In this document: positions 35,271 through 43,878 of the stretch, one piece after another
Layout: the number at the start of each line of letters is the position of its first letter
Numbering within the stretch: position 1 is the first letter of the stretch
DNA from: Thiosymbion sp942492625
GTDB lineage: Bacteria; Pseudomonadota; Gammaproteobacteria; Chromatiales; Chromatiaceae
Length of the DNA: 64,000 nucleotides
Assembly (NCBI GenBank): GCA_942492625.1
Contig: CALOFM010000005.1
Span: 310,001 to 374,000 of the forward strand
Reading direction: 5' to 3'
Notes under the pieces: model-generated
What the model was told of the DNA's origin: nothing
Database searches by the model: none
The model's input: only the letters and a program-made list of their open reading frames with translations
Translations under genes and position numbers: made by a program

Positions 35271-36518
35271 TTGACAATCCTTCAGGGCGCATTCGGTCTT
35301 ACAGTGCTCGTCGGCTTCGCCTGGCTGTTGAGCGAGGACCGACGGGCGGTTGCTCCGCGCATCCTGGTAGCCGGCCTGGGTACTCAGCTCGGGATCGCGC
35401 TGCTGCTGCTCAAGCTCCCGCCGGTGAAGGAGCTGTTCCTCGCCCTGAATGAGCTGGTGCTGGCCCTGCAAGCGGCCACGCAGGCGGGAACGGGCTTCGT
35501 CTTCGGTTATTTGGGCGGCGGCGACGCCCCCTTCGAGACGGTCTATCCGCAGAACAGCTTTGTCCTGGCCTTCCAGGCCCTGCCGTTGCTGCTGGTGATC
35601 AGTGCCCTGTCCGCCCTGCTCTTTTACTGGCGGGTGCTGCCGGCGGTAGTAAATGGATTCGCCTGGCTTCTGCGCAAGACGCTCGGAATCGGCGGCGCGC
35701 TGGGGCTGGGAGCGGCAGCGAACATCTTCGTGGGCATGACCGAAGCGCCGCTGCTCATCCGGCCCTACCTGGTATCCATGCCACGCAGCTCCCTGTTCGG
35801 GCTCATGACCTGCGGTATGGCCACCATCGCCGGAACCGTGATGGTGCTTTACGCGAGCATCCTGGGACCCGTGATTCCGGGCGCCCTCGGGCATATCCTG
35901 ACCGCCTCCCTGATCAGTGCGCCGGCGGCATTGATGGTCGCCGCGGTCCTGGTTCCCCACGCCCCGGAGCAAACCGAGAACGAGAGGGTGGAGCTAAAGC
36001 ACGCTTACGGCGGCGCTATGGACGCGATCACCCGCGGCACCCTGGACGCCATACCCCTGTTCCTGAACATCATCGCCCTGCTGGTTGTGCTTGTGGCCCT
36101 GGTGACCATCGCCAATCAAGCGCTGGGGATGCTCCCGAATGTCGCAGGAGAAGCGCTTAGCCTGCAGCGCATCCTCGGCTGGGCGATGGCCCCGATCGTC
36201 TGGCTGATAGGCATCCCCTGGGCGGAGGCGCAAACCGCAGGTTCACTCATGGGGATCAAGACCGTCCTCAACGAGCTCCTGGCTTACATCGAGCTCGCGG
36301 GGCTGCCCGAGGGGAGCCTGAGCGGGCGCAGCCGGCTGATCATGACTTACGCGCTTTGTGGGTTCGCCAACTTCGGCAGCCTCGGGATCATGATCGGAGG
36401 ACTGGGGGCCATGGCCCCGGAGCGCCGCGGTGAGGTCGTAGCCTTGGGGATGAAATCCATCCTGGCCGGTACACTGGCGACCCTGATGACAGGCGCCGTC
36501 GTGGGTATGCTGCTGTAG
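35271..36518 (+). CDS. Concentrative nucleoside transporter (NupC/CNT family)
   Basis: Sodium- or proton-coupled uptake of nucleosides across the inner membrane. About ten helices are visible in 415 residues. CNT hallmarks are FGYLGGGDAPF, the ALPLLLVISALSALLFYW block, GMTEAPLLIRPYL (substrate site G-x-T-E-A), FGLMTCGMATIAGTVM and CGFANFGSLGIMIGG. The start is a TTG at 35271 without a strong ribosome-binding site, so it is less certain than the body. Purine synthesis genes nearby make a nucleotide-salvage role plausible. Confidence 0.9.
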   Translation: MTILQGAFGLTVLVGFAWLLSEDRRAVAPRILVAGLGTQLGIALLLLKLPPVKELFLALNELVLALQAATQAGTGFVFGYLGGGDAPFETVYPQNSFVLAFQALPLLLVISALSALLFYWRVLPAVVNGFAWLLRKTLGIGGALGLGAAANIFVGMTEAPLLIRPYLVSMPRSSLFGLMTCGMATIAGTVMVLYASILGPVIPGALGHILTASLISAPAALMVAAVLVPHAPEQTENERVELKHAYGGAMDAITRGTLDAIPLFLNIIALLVVLVALVTIANQALGMLPNVAGEALSLQRILGWAMAPIVWLIGIPWAEAQTAGSLMGIKTVLNELLAYIELAGLPEGSLSGRSRLIMTYALCGFANFGSLGIMIGGLGAMAPERRGEVVALGMKSILAGTLATLMTGAVVGMLL

Positions 36519-36586
36519 GATTGCGTTCGCTGAATAACCTACCGCGTCCGCCGCCCCGACCATCTCGGGGCAGCAATCAGTATCCC

Positions 36587-37355
36587 TCACCCGTCGGCGC
36601 CGCCACTCCCCTTGTCGTCATCCCGCTCCAAGGGCTGCGGGTTGCCGCCGCCTGGCGCCTTCCACCTGGTGACTGCGCCGACCTTCTCCTTCGCCGCCCC
36701 GTCAGCCAGGTAAAGGTGTACATCCTGCTGCGGGTAGGGGATGCCGATCCCGGCGGCATCGAACCGATGCTTGACCGTTTTGGTGACGTCCCACTAGACG
36801 TCCCAGTAGTCCTCCGTCTTGGCCCAAGGCCGGCAGATGAAGTTCAATGAAGGCCGCCTTCATCCGAAACCAGCCAGCCCTTGATGGCAATCCAGGTGGA
36901 GGTGGTGTCCGTGAAGTCGAGCTCGATGCCCTGCACGGATCGGATGTAAAGCTGGTAGTCCGTGATCTTGGCCAGGGTGTCTTTATCTTCCTGATCGGTC
37001 TTGGAGACCAGCTCATCCAAAACCGCGTTGAGGTTGTCGATGAGCTGGCCTTGATTCCGTCGACCGTCTCTCGGGCTTCGGCGGCCACTTTTTCGGTCTC
37101 CTCGATCGTCTGCACATCCCCGGTCGCCTTGGCCTCTTGGGTCTTGTCATGGATCTCTTTCAGCTGATCCTTGGCCTCCCGGGCCTGCCCCTGAATCTTC
37201 TTGGCCTTCTCGATCTCCCTGTTCTGGCGCTTGACCGCGATCTCGGCCTTACCGATCTCGATCACCTTATCTCTGAGCAACGCTTGCCAAGCGTCCGCTT
37301 CCGCCAGAAGCTCGTTCTTGGTCAATGCCTTGAGAATTAGCTCCAGCTCTGTCCG
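36587..37355 (-). pseudogene. MscS-family mechanosensitive channel relic lacking the pore
   Basis: The N-terminal coiled-coil of a long MscS relative is recognisable (ALTKNELLAEADAWQALLRD at about 37320, then AEIAVKRQNREIEKAKKIQG). After ETVDGIK the frame shifts near 37050 and continues as QLIDNLNAVLDELVSKTDQE and IELDFTDTTSTWIAIKGWLV to EGGLH-stop. The sequence then jumps directly to NFICRPWAKTEDYWDV, a TAG (36796-36794) in place of the expected Tyr, and WDVTKTVKHRFDAAGIGIPY to the normal C-terminal end. The roughly 200-residue membrane and pore domain is deleted at about 36850. It cannot form a channel. Confidence 0.8.
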
Positions 37356-37485
37356 GACACTGCACAAGCCCCGGACGGGAGGTTTCGAGCCGAATGCCTT
37401 TCGACGTGAGACGGGCTCAGGGTTTGAGCCCCCGCCTACCTGAAAATTGGCGTCATACGGAGACAATCCGCGGGGAAACGAGACC

Positions 37486-37845
37486 ATGACCCGAGCGAGA
37501 GACAAGAACCAGCCATCGTTGGCGCTGAGCAAGGCGCCCACGCGTGACATCGTCATTCAGCGCAGCGCAATCGCAGGCTTCCGCCACCACGACGCCCCTT
37601 TCCTTTGGGATGCACTGCGCCCGCGTCTGGCGATAATCCTGGCGCGTGAACCGCACAATTCCCACGATCCGGACGCAGTCGCCCTGTTTTGGCGCGGCAG
37701 AAAGCTCGGATACCTACCGAAAAGCGAGAACTTCGTGGTCGCGCGCCTCTTGGAGGGCGACCGCCCTCTCAGCGCACGTATTCGCTGCGTGATTCCGCAG
37801 GCCGACCGAAACCTGAAGATACAGGTCGAAGTGCTCCTGCACTGA
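37486..37845 (+). CDS. HIRAN-domain protein
   Basis: A 119-residue protein whose central and C-terminal part is a HIRAN domain: IAGFRHHDAPFLWDALRP, LAREPHNSHDPDAVALFW and LGYLPKSENFVVARLLE. HIRAN domains bind single-stranded DNA ends or damaged DNA and are usually attached to helicases; stand-alone versions are common in bacteria with unknown roles. The ATG at 37486 is preferred over one at 37447 because the intervening residues are not conserved in type. It lies beside the MscS relic and the zinc-ribbon gene. Confidence 0.75.
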   Translation: MTRARDKNQPSLALSKAPTRDIVIQRSAIAGFRHHDAPFLWDALRPRLAIILAREPHNSHDPDAVALFWRGRKLGYLPKSENFVVARLLEGDRPLSARIRCVIPQADRNLKIQVEVLLH

Positions 37846-37958
37846 TCACTACCAAAGCTCGTCTTCTAGGAGAGCCTGTCCCGCTGCTGCAAAATCGGTG
37901 CATACTGCGGCGTGGGCACTGCAAGCCGCGCTCTAAACCAACCGGGAGATGCGACCCC

Positions 37959-38255
37959 ATGAGCGACCCGATCCTAGGCATCTGCTGGCACTGCGGCCAA
38001 GCCCTGACTGCCGCCGACTTTGGTCGCGAGACCAATTGCCCCGGCTGCTCAAAACCAACCCGGGTGTGCCGCAACTGCCGCCACTTCGCCCGTGGTCGGC
38101 CCAACGACTGCGTAGAGCCTATGGCGGAGCCCATTCTGGAGAAGGAGCGGGCCAACTTCTGCGAGCTCTTCGAGCCGACGGACAGTCCCGCCGTCGGAGG
38201 TCCGAACGCCGCAACCGGCGACCTGGTCAAGGCCGCTGAAGACCTGTTCAAGTAG
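37959..38255 (+). CDS. Small Cys-rich zinc-ribbon-like protein
   Basis: A 98-residue protein. GGGAG lies about 9 bp before the ATG. Cysteine pairs at 9/12 and 27/30 (GICWHCG and NCPGCS) form a zinc ribbon, and CRNCRHFARGRPNDC with NFCELF gives a second set of four. The C-terminal third is acidic and Ala-rich. It sits 7 bp before pcm and is probably cotranscribed. The general pattern is known from small uncharacterised proteobacterial proteins; I do not assign a role. Confidence 0.65.
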   Translation: MSDPILGICWHCGQALTAADFGRETNCPGCSKPTRVCRNCRHFARGRPNDCVEPMAEPILEKERANFCELFEPTDSPAVGGPNAATGDLVKAAEDLFK

Positions 38256-38262
38256 CCACCCC

Positions 38263-39033
38263 ATGACGCTCGGAATTCCCCTAAGATTCAAGACCCCAGA
38301 CTTGCTCGCGATGGTCTGGGCACTGCCGGCGCTACTACTGGGCGCTACCACCTGCGCCGGGCCGCCCGACTATGATGCAAAACGCGAGGCGCTGGTGGTC
38401 GAGCTCGAGCGACAGGTCAAGGCGACCGGGTACGAGCTGGGCACCGATCGCCTCGACCCGGCCGTCGCCGCCGCCATGAGGACCGTACCGCGACATGTAT
38501 TCGTGCCGGCACACCTGCGCGACGAGGCCTATGTGAATCACCCTCTGCCCATCGGCGCGGGTCAGACCATCTCGCAGCCGTACATCGTGGCGATCATGAG
38601 CCAGCTGCTGGGAGTCGGTCCCGGAGACAAGGTCTACGAGCTGGGGACCGGCTCCGGATACCAGGCCGCAGTGCTCGGGGAGATGGGTGTAAAGGTCTAC
38701 TCCGTGGAGATCGTACCCGAGCTCGCCGCGCGGGCCCGGGAAACGCTCGCGGGGCTGGGATATAAGAACGTCCGGATACGCACTGGAGACGGCTATGCGG
38801 GTTGGCCGGAGGCGGCACCCTTCGACGGCATCATCGTCACCGCCGCCGCCGACCACGTGCCCCAACCGCTCATTGACCAGCTCGCGCCTCGAGGGCGCTT
38901 GGTCATGCCGATAGGGGAGACCGGCAGGACCCAACAGCTGGTGGTCATGGAGAAAACCGAGACAGGAACCCTGAAGCGCAAAGAGGTGCTGCCGGTGCGC
39001 TTCGTTCCAGTTACCGGAACCAACGTTCGCTGA
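38263..39033 (+). CDS. pcm: Protein-L-isoaspartate O-methyltransferase with an export-like N-terminus
   Basis: Repairs isoaspartyl residues by SAM-dependent methylation. The catalytic domain has VPRHVFVPAHLRDEAYVNHP, GQTISQPYIVAIMSQLL, the SAM loop KVYELGTGSGYQAAVLGEMG and the PFDGIIVTAAADHVP region. Residues 14-34 are hydrophobic (LAMVWALPALLLGATTCAG) and look like a signal peptide, which cytoplasmic Pcm proteins lack. An internal Met start after it would cut into the domain, so the leader seems to be real. The length of 256 residues exceeds the usual 210 by this leader. Confidence 0.88.
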   Translation: MTLGIPLRFKTPDLLAMVWALPALLLGATTCAGPPDYDAKREALVVELERQVKATGYELGTDRLDPAVAAAMRTVPRHVFVPAHLRDEAYVNHPLPIGAGQTISQPYIVAIMSQLLGVGPGDKVYELGTGSGYQAAVLGEMGVKVYSVEIVPELAARARETLAGLGYKNVRIRTGDGYAGWPEAAPFDGIIVTAAADHVPQPLIDQLAPRGRLVMPIGETGRTQQLVVMEKTETGTLKRKEVLPVRFVPVTGTNVR

Positions 39034-39052
39034 TTTCCCCGGAGCCAATCGC

Positions 39053-40348
39053 ATGCAACTGGAGGCCGAGGCCCGCGCGATCGAATCCTTTCACCGGCAT
39101 CCGCGGGTGCTGCGGCTCGAATGCGGTATACAGCACTACGACTGGGGCTGTCCCGAAGCCATCCCCGCAATTCTCGGCCGTCCGAATCCCGAAGGCCGGC
39201 CCTTCGCCGAGCTCTGGGCCGGTGCCCACCCGGACCTTCCCTCCCAGGCAATCATCGACGGCGTCAGGGTGCCCCTGGATCTGCTGTTGCACGAGGCGGC
39301 GACGGAGACCCTGGGCCAGACCATTTCTTCGCGGTTCCGTGGCGAGCTTCCCTTCCTGATGAAGATCCTGGCGGCCGACAAGGCGCTGTCCATTCAGGCT
39401 CACCCCAATCGGGCACAGGCGCTACTCGGCTTCGAGCGCGAGAACCTCGCGGGCGTGCCGCGGGACGCGGCGACCCGCAACTACCGGGATCAACATCACA
39501 AGCCCGAGCTGCTGGCCGCCCTCGGCGATTTCTACGCCCTGCGTGGATTTCGCCCCGTGCACGAGATCGAGCAAATGCTCGCCTCGACACCTGAGCTGGC
39601 CCCACTGGCCGGGCACAATGTGCGAGACGAGGCGGGTTTAGCCGCCCTGTACGGCCATATCCTGCACCTGGATCGAGCCGGCGCGAGCACACTGCTCCAG
39701 CCCCTGCTCGAACGCCTGGAGCGGGAGGAGAAAAAAAGCCCATTCTCACCGGACGACCGGGAATACTGGATGCTCCGCGTCCACCACGAGCTCTCGAACC
39801 CGGGCCGCCCGGATCAAGGCTTGCTGTCCATGCTCCTGCTCAATCTGGTTCACCTGCGCCGGGGCCAGGCCATTTTCCTGCCGGCGGGGGAACTGCACGC
39901 CTACCTGCAAGGCGCAGGCATCGAGATCATGGCAAACTCAAACAACGTGCTGCGTGGCGGGCTGACGAGCAAGCACGTGGACCCGGACGAGCTGCTTCAC
40001 ATCGTGCGCTTCGGCGCCGGGTCGAACGAGGTGCTGGACCCGGAGACCAATGCGCAAGAGCCGCGGTTGGCCGAATACCGGACACCGGCATCGGAGTTCT
40101 CCCTCAGCCGTCTGGGGCTCGACCCCGGGCTCCCGTACGCAATCGAGCCTGGCGAGATGAGGCTTGCCCTGATAACCAAAGGCTCCGTGGAGGTAAGAGA
40201 GGAAGGCCAACCGCGGCTGAGGGCGCGCGCCGGGGACGCATTGCTTTTCCCGGCGGGGCGCAGCTGCCGGGTCTTTGCGGCTGAAGGGGCGGAGCTGTGG
40301 CTGGCAGGTGTTCCCGCAGCAGGCCCCGGCTCGAGAAATGCCGCCTAA
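39053..40348 (+). CDS. manA: Mannose-6-phosphate isomerase, class I
   Basis: Interconverts mannose-6-phosphate and fructose-6-phosphate, feeding GDP-mannose and polysaccharide synthesis. Zinc-dependent cupin of 431 residues. Visible: HYDWGCPEAIPAILG near the N-terminus, AELWAGAHPDLPS, the zinc-ligand segment LSIQAHPNRAQALLGFE and the HKPELLAAL block, then FLPAGELHAYLQGAGIEIMA with a second set of ligands. The extended C-terminal cupin ends in AA. It overlaps the convergent PBP1A gene by 4 bp at the 3' ends. Confidence 0.93.
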   Translation: MQLEAEARAIESFHRHPRVLRLECGIQHYDWGCPEAIPAILGRPNPEGRPFAELWAGAHPDLPSQAIIDGVRVPLDLLLHEAATETLGQTISSRFRGELPFLMKILAADKALSIQAHPNRAQALLGFERENLAGVPRDAATRNYRDQHHKPELLAALGDFYALRGFRPVHEIEQMLASTPELAPLAGHNVRDEAGLAALYGHILHLDRAGASTLLQPLLERLEREEKKSPFSPDDREYWMLRVHHELSNPGRPDQGLLSMLLLNLVHLRRGQAIFLPAGELHAYLQGAGIEIMANSNNVLRGGLTSKHVDPDELLHIVRFGAGSNEVLDPETNAQEPRLAEYRTPASEFSLSRLGLDPGLPYAIEPGEMRLALITKGSVEVREEGQPRLRARAGDALLFPAGRSCRVFAAEGAELWLAGVPAAGPGSRNAA

Positions 40349-42837
40349 AACAGCTCATCGATAACCCGCGGCGCGGCACGTTTAACACCGCCAGACTTCT
40401 TTCTACCCGATCCGCCACTGGCGTAGCCCACCGGCCTGGGACCCTGCAAGGCATTGACGTACTCCGCTCGGATCCACTCGTCGCCCTTTTGCACCATGCC
40501 TGCGGGCGGATCCAGAATCGCGCGGGGTTTGTCCTTCAGGGCCTCGCGCATGAACTCCGTCCACATGCCGAGGCCAGCCTGACCACCGGTCTCGCCCCTG
40601 CCCAGGGGGTGGAACTCGTCGAAGCCCATCCAGGCGACGGTAACGTAGTCCTTCTGGAATCCGCAGAACCAGGAGTCGCGCACGTCATTGGTGGTCCCGG
40701 TCTTACCGGCGATGTCCTCGCGCTTCAGCTTCAGCGCCCTGCGCCCGGTCCCGCGTTTGATCACGTCCTGCATCATGGAGGTCATCTGGTAGGCCACACG
40801 CGGATCCAGCACTTGCTCGGCGAGGTTCCCCTCGCTCTGCGCAAGGGGCGCGGTCTCTGCGGTGGACTCCTCGTAGCGAGCCCAGCAATCCGAGCAGGCA
40901 CGGGCCGCTTTCGCCTCAAACACCACCTGACCCACGCCGTTCTCGACCCGGGTGATGAAGTGAGGCATCACACGGTACCCGCCGTTGGCAAAAGGGGCAA
41001 AGGCCCCGGCCATCTGCAAAGGGGATACCTCCGCGGTACCCAACGCCATAGACAGGCCCAGGGGAAGCTCCTTGAGGTTGAAACCGAAACGTTGGATGAA
41101 ATCCCTGGTCTCATCCAACCCCAAGCGGTTGAGCAGGTTAATGGTCGCCAGGTTGCGGGACAGGTACAGGGCCTTGCGCATCGGAATGCGGCCCATGACC
41201 TTACGGTCGTAGTTTTGGGGATTCCATCCCGCCCGAGAGAAATGCTCGTCCCGCACCCGGCTGACCGGGGTGTAGCCCTTGCTCAAGGCGGCGGCGTAAA
41301 TGAAGGGCTTGAAGCTGGAGCCGGGTTGACGGCGTGCGTCCACCGCCCGGTTGAACTTGCTGTCGTCGAAGTAATAGCCGCCCACCAGGGCGAGGATGGC
41401 GCCGTCGCGCGGGGAGAGAGAAACCAGGGCCCCGGCGACCGAGGGGATCTGCGACAGCTCCCAAGCCCCCTCATCGTCCTGCCAGAGACGGATCAGGTCA
41501 CCGACGGCCACCGCTTTGGACACCTTGCTCGGCCGGGAACCGGCCCATTTCGAGTTCTTGAAGGGACGCGCCCACTTGACCTGCTTGAGGCCGAGGGTCA
41601 CGCGCTCACCCTTGCCGATGTAGACCTGCGCCTCCTTGGCGCCCACCTCGACGACGATCCCGGCCGTAAGCTCAGGCAACACCCGAACGTCTGCCAGCAG
41701 CTGATCGAGCTTCTGCTCATCGGCACCCGCGATGTCGAGCTTGGCCTCGGCGCCGTGGTACCCGTGACGCTTATCGTAGGCCCGCAGGGACTTGCGCAAC
41801 GCGTCCTGAGCAGCGCGTTGCAGCCAGGACTCGAAGGTGGTGGTCACGCGATAACCTTCCAGGTACGCGTCCTCGCCGAATCGCTCCACCATCTCGCGGC
41901 GCACCATCTCGGCCGCGTAGCCGGCCTGCAGATCCACCGCCTTGCGGTGCAGCTTGGCCTGGTCCTTCACCGCCGAGGCGCTCTGAAACTCGTCCTCGGT
42001 GATATACCCGAGGTCGCGCATCCGACGCAAAATGTAGTTGCGCCGCTCATGAGCCCGTCTTGGATTGGAAACCGGGTTGTTGGCCGACGGTGCCTTGGGA
42101 AGGCCGGCAAGCATGGCCATTTCGTGGATCTCGAGCTCGTCCAACGTCTTGCCGTAGTACAAGGCCGCCGCCGCGGAAACCCCGTAGGCGCGATGGCCGA
42201 AGAAGATCTTGTTCAGATAGAGCTCGAGGATCTCCTCCTTGGTGAGGGTGCGCTCGATGTGCAGAGAAAGCAGCAGCTCGGCGAACTTGCGCTGGAAGCT
42301 CTTTTCCCGGGAAAGGAAAAAGTTGCGCGCCACCTGCATGGTAATGGTACTGCCGCCTTGGGAGCGCTCCCCGGTCCGCGCATAGCTGACGGCCGCCCTC
42401 CCGATGCCCATGAGATCGACGCCCTCGTGCTCGAAAAAGCGGCTGTCCTCGGTGGCCAGAAAGGCATTCACCAGCGTAGGCGGGACCGCATTGAAGGAAA
42501 CCGGGCTGCGACGCTCGACGCCGAACTCCGCCATGAAAGCACCATCGGCGCTGTAAACGCGCAGGGGTTCCTGTAACCGCACCTCCTTGAGTACATTCGT
42601 CTCCGGTAGATCCGTCAGGGTGACGGCGACGAACGCGCTGACGGCGGTCAGACCCACCATCACCAGATCGAGGGCAACGCCGAACAGGCCGGCGATCATA
42701 TGCGTCAAGCTGCCGAGGAAGGAAGAGCGGCGTTTTACGGGCGCCTCGCGCGGCTCCGGCTTAATCGACGACTCGCTCTGCCAATCCGGGGATATGGTTT
42801 CCTCGGCTTCTAGATCTTTCTCCACGCGGGACTCCAT
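40345..42837 (-). CDS. mrcA: Penicillin-binding protein 1A (bifunctional)
   Basis: Peptidoglycan polymerase and cross-linker of 830 residues, anchored by a TM helix at about 48-75. The glycosyltransferase domain has ATEDSRFFEHEGVDLMG, QGGSTITMQVARNFFL and RKFAELLLSLHIERTLTKEE. The transpeptidase domain has the nucleophile in RQPGSSFKPFIYAAA, then SRNLATINLLNR (SxN) and GKTGTTND (KTG). An inserted OB-like domain lies between them, as in other PBP1A proteins. It faces manA, tail to tail. Confidence 0.94.
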   Translation of the reverse strand: MESRVEKDLEAEETISPDWQSESSIKPEPREAPVKRRSSFLGSLTHMIAGLFGVALDLVMVGLTAVSAFVAVTLTDLPETNVLKEVRLQEPLRVYSADGAFMAEFGVERRSPVSFNAVPPTLVNAFLATEDSRFFEHEGVDLMGIGRAAVSYARTGERSQGGSTITMQVARNFFLSREKSFQRKFAELLLSLHIERTLTKEEILELYLNKIFFGHRAYGVSAAAALYYGKTLDELEIHEMAMLAGLPKAPSANNPVSNPRRAHERRNYILRRMRDLGYITEDEFQSASAVKDQAKLHRKAVDLQAGYAAEMVRREMVERFGEDAYLEGYRVTTTFESWLQRAAQDALRKSLRAYDKRHGYHGAEAKLDIAGADEQKLDQLLADVRVLPELTAGIVVEVGAKEAQVYIGKGERVTLGLKQVKWARPFKNSKWAGSRPSKVSKAVAVGDLIRLWQDDEGAWELSQIPSVAGALVSLSPRDGAILALVGGYYFDDSKFNRAVDARRQPGSSFKPFIYAAALSKGYTPVSRVRDEHFSRAGWNPQNYDRKVMGRIPMRKALYLSRNLATINLLNRLGLDETRDFIQRFGFNLKELPLGLSMALGTAEVSPLQMAGAFAPFANGGYRVMPHFITRVENGVGQVVFEAKAARACSDCWARYEESTAETAPLAQSEGNLAEQVLDPRVAYQMTSMMQDVIKRGTGRRALKLKREDIAGKTGTTNDVRDSWFCGFQKDYVTVAWMGFDEFHPLGRGETGGQAGLGMWTEFMREALKDKPRAILDPPAGMVQKGDEWIRAEYVNALQGPRPVGYASGGSGRKKSGGVKRAAPRVIDELF

Positions 42838-43174
42838 CCGAGTTTTATTGGCAAATCAGGGGGTGTGCTCTTGGACCGGCGGGCAAAGGGGTCTGGCCTA
42901 GCGGCGGCGGTACCGCTCGCCCGGTCTTGCGATCCCGGACCCGGCGAAGCGAGGCATTGCATCATTGACAAGGGCGGGGCTTTCCGAGAAAAGGTCGCGT
43001 ACGCACCACTTCGGTCTTCGACCGATCCGGCGGCCGGAGACAAGGGCCTGAGCGCAGGATTCTACACCATCGCGTCGACTGAGAGACAAGGAACGTCTCG
43101 GCCGCCGGCAAGCAGGCAGCCCCTTACCATACGCGGGGCACGCCTCGGGCATCCGGCAACGGAAGCGACAGAAA
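42838..43174. other. Divergent intergenic region
   Basis: About 340 bp between mrcA and the tetR-RND operon. In-frame codons preceding the tetR start run open but without domain content. The operator palindrome near 43175 lies at its right end. I cannot place the mrcA promoter. Confidence 0.4.
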
Positions 43175-43188
43175 AAAACAATTGTTTT
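43175..43188. promoter_or_regulatory. 14-bp palindrome, likely TetR operator
   Basis: AAAACAATTGTTTT is a perfect palindrome inside an otherwise GC-rich region, 37 bp before the tetR start. TetR-family regulators commonly bind such sites to control themselves and the linked pump operon. A TTTT-rich tract follows (GCTTGTGTTTTCC). Confidence 0.6.
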
Positions 43189-43224
43189 AAGCTTGTGTTT
43201 TCCTCGATTGGAGACCCAAGGAAC

Positions 43225-43878
43225 GTGCTGAGCCCCGCCCCTGCAGCCGACACCCGCGAGCGCCTCCTTCAGGCGGGCATGGAGGTGTTTGCCGAGCACG
43301 GCTTCGAGGCGGCCACTATCCGCGAAATCTGCCGCCGCGCCGGCGCCAACGTGGCCGCCATCCACTACCACTTCGGCGATAAACGCCGGCTCTACGCAGC
43401 GATCTTCGACAGCGTCTTCAACTTGCTGCGCGAACGCCGGACCTCGTTCCTTCCCGCGCAAGCACCACCGCAGGAGCGGTTGCGAATGTACATCCGCGCC
43501 CTGTTCGAGGAAATTTTCGACTGCGACGGCGATACCCGCCGCTGCACTCAGCTCTCCGCCATCTACCTGATGGAGATGGCGCAGCCGACGGAAGTCCTGG
43601 ACCGGGTGGTCGCGGACCACATGCGGCGGGACGCCGAGGAGCTTTACAGTATCGTCTCCAACCTGCTCGGGGAGCAGTTTGGAAAAGGGGAGGTAATCGA
43701 TTGCTCGGCCAGCGTAGTGGGACAGATCCTTTACTACTATCACGCCGAGCCTATCATCAGCCGCCTGCACCCGGACCGGCCGCCGGTGCCACAGCGGCTC
43801 GACGAGCTGTGCGACCACGTTTGGCAATTCTCCCTCGGCGGCATCCAACACCGCCGCGATTCCCTCTCCGGTGGATGA
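43225..43878 (+). CDS. TetR-family regulator of the adaptor-RND operon, GTG start
   Basis: The GTG at 43225 opens the conserved HTH region without a long unstructured leader (TRERLLQAGMEVFAEHGFEA, TIREICRRAGANVAAIHYHF, GDKRRLYAAIF). The C-terminal ligand-binding region (about 80-218) resembles CerR/CecR-type repressors (DUF1956). An AAGGA lies just before the GTG. Its stop overlaps the adaptor's ATG (ATGA). It probably represses the pump operon through the upstream palindrome until a toxic ligand binds. Confidence 0.85.
   Translation: MLSPAPAADTRERLLQAGMEVFAEHGFEAATIREICRRAGANVAAIHYHFGDKRRLYAAIFDSVFNLLRERRTSFLPAQAPPQERLRMYIRALFEEIFDCDGDTRRCTQLSAIYLMEMAQPTEVLDRVVADHMRRDAEELYSIVSNLLGEQFGKGEVIDCSASVVGQILYYYHAEPIISRLHPDRPPVPQRLDELCDHVWQFSLGGIQHRRDSLSGG

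Noticed and set aside
40297..42576. A 759-codon plus-strand frame opposite mrcA
   Set aside because: Antisense of PBP1A; all motifs are on the minus strand.
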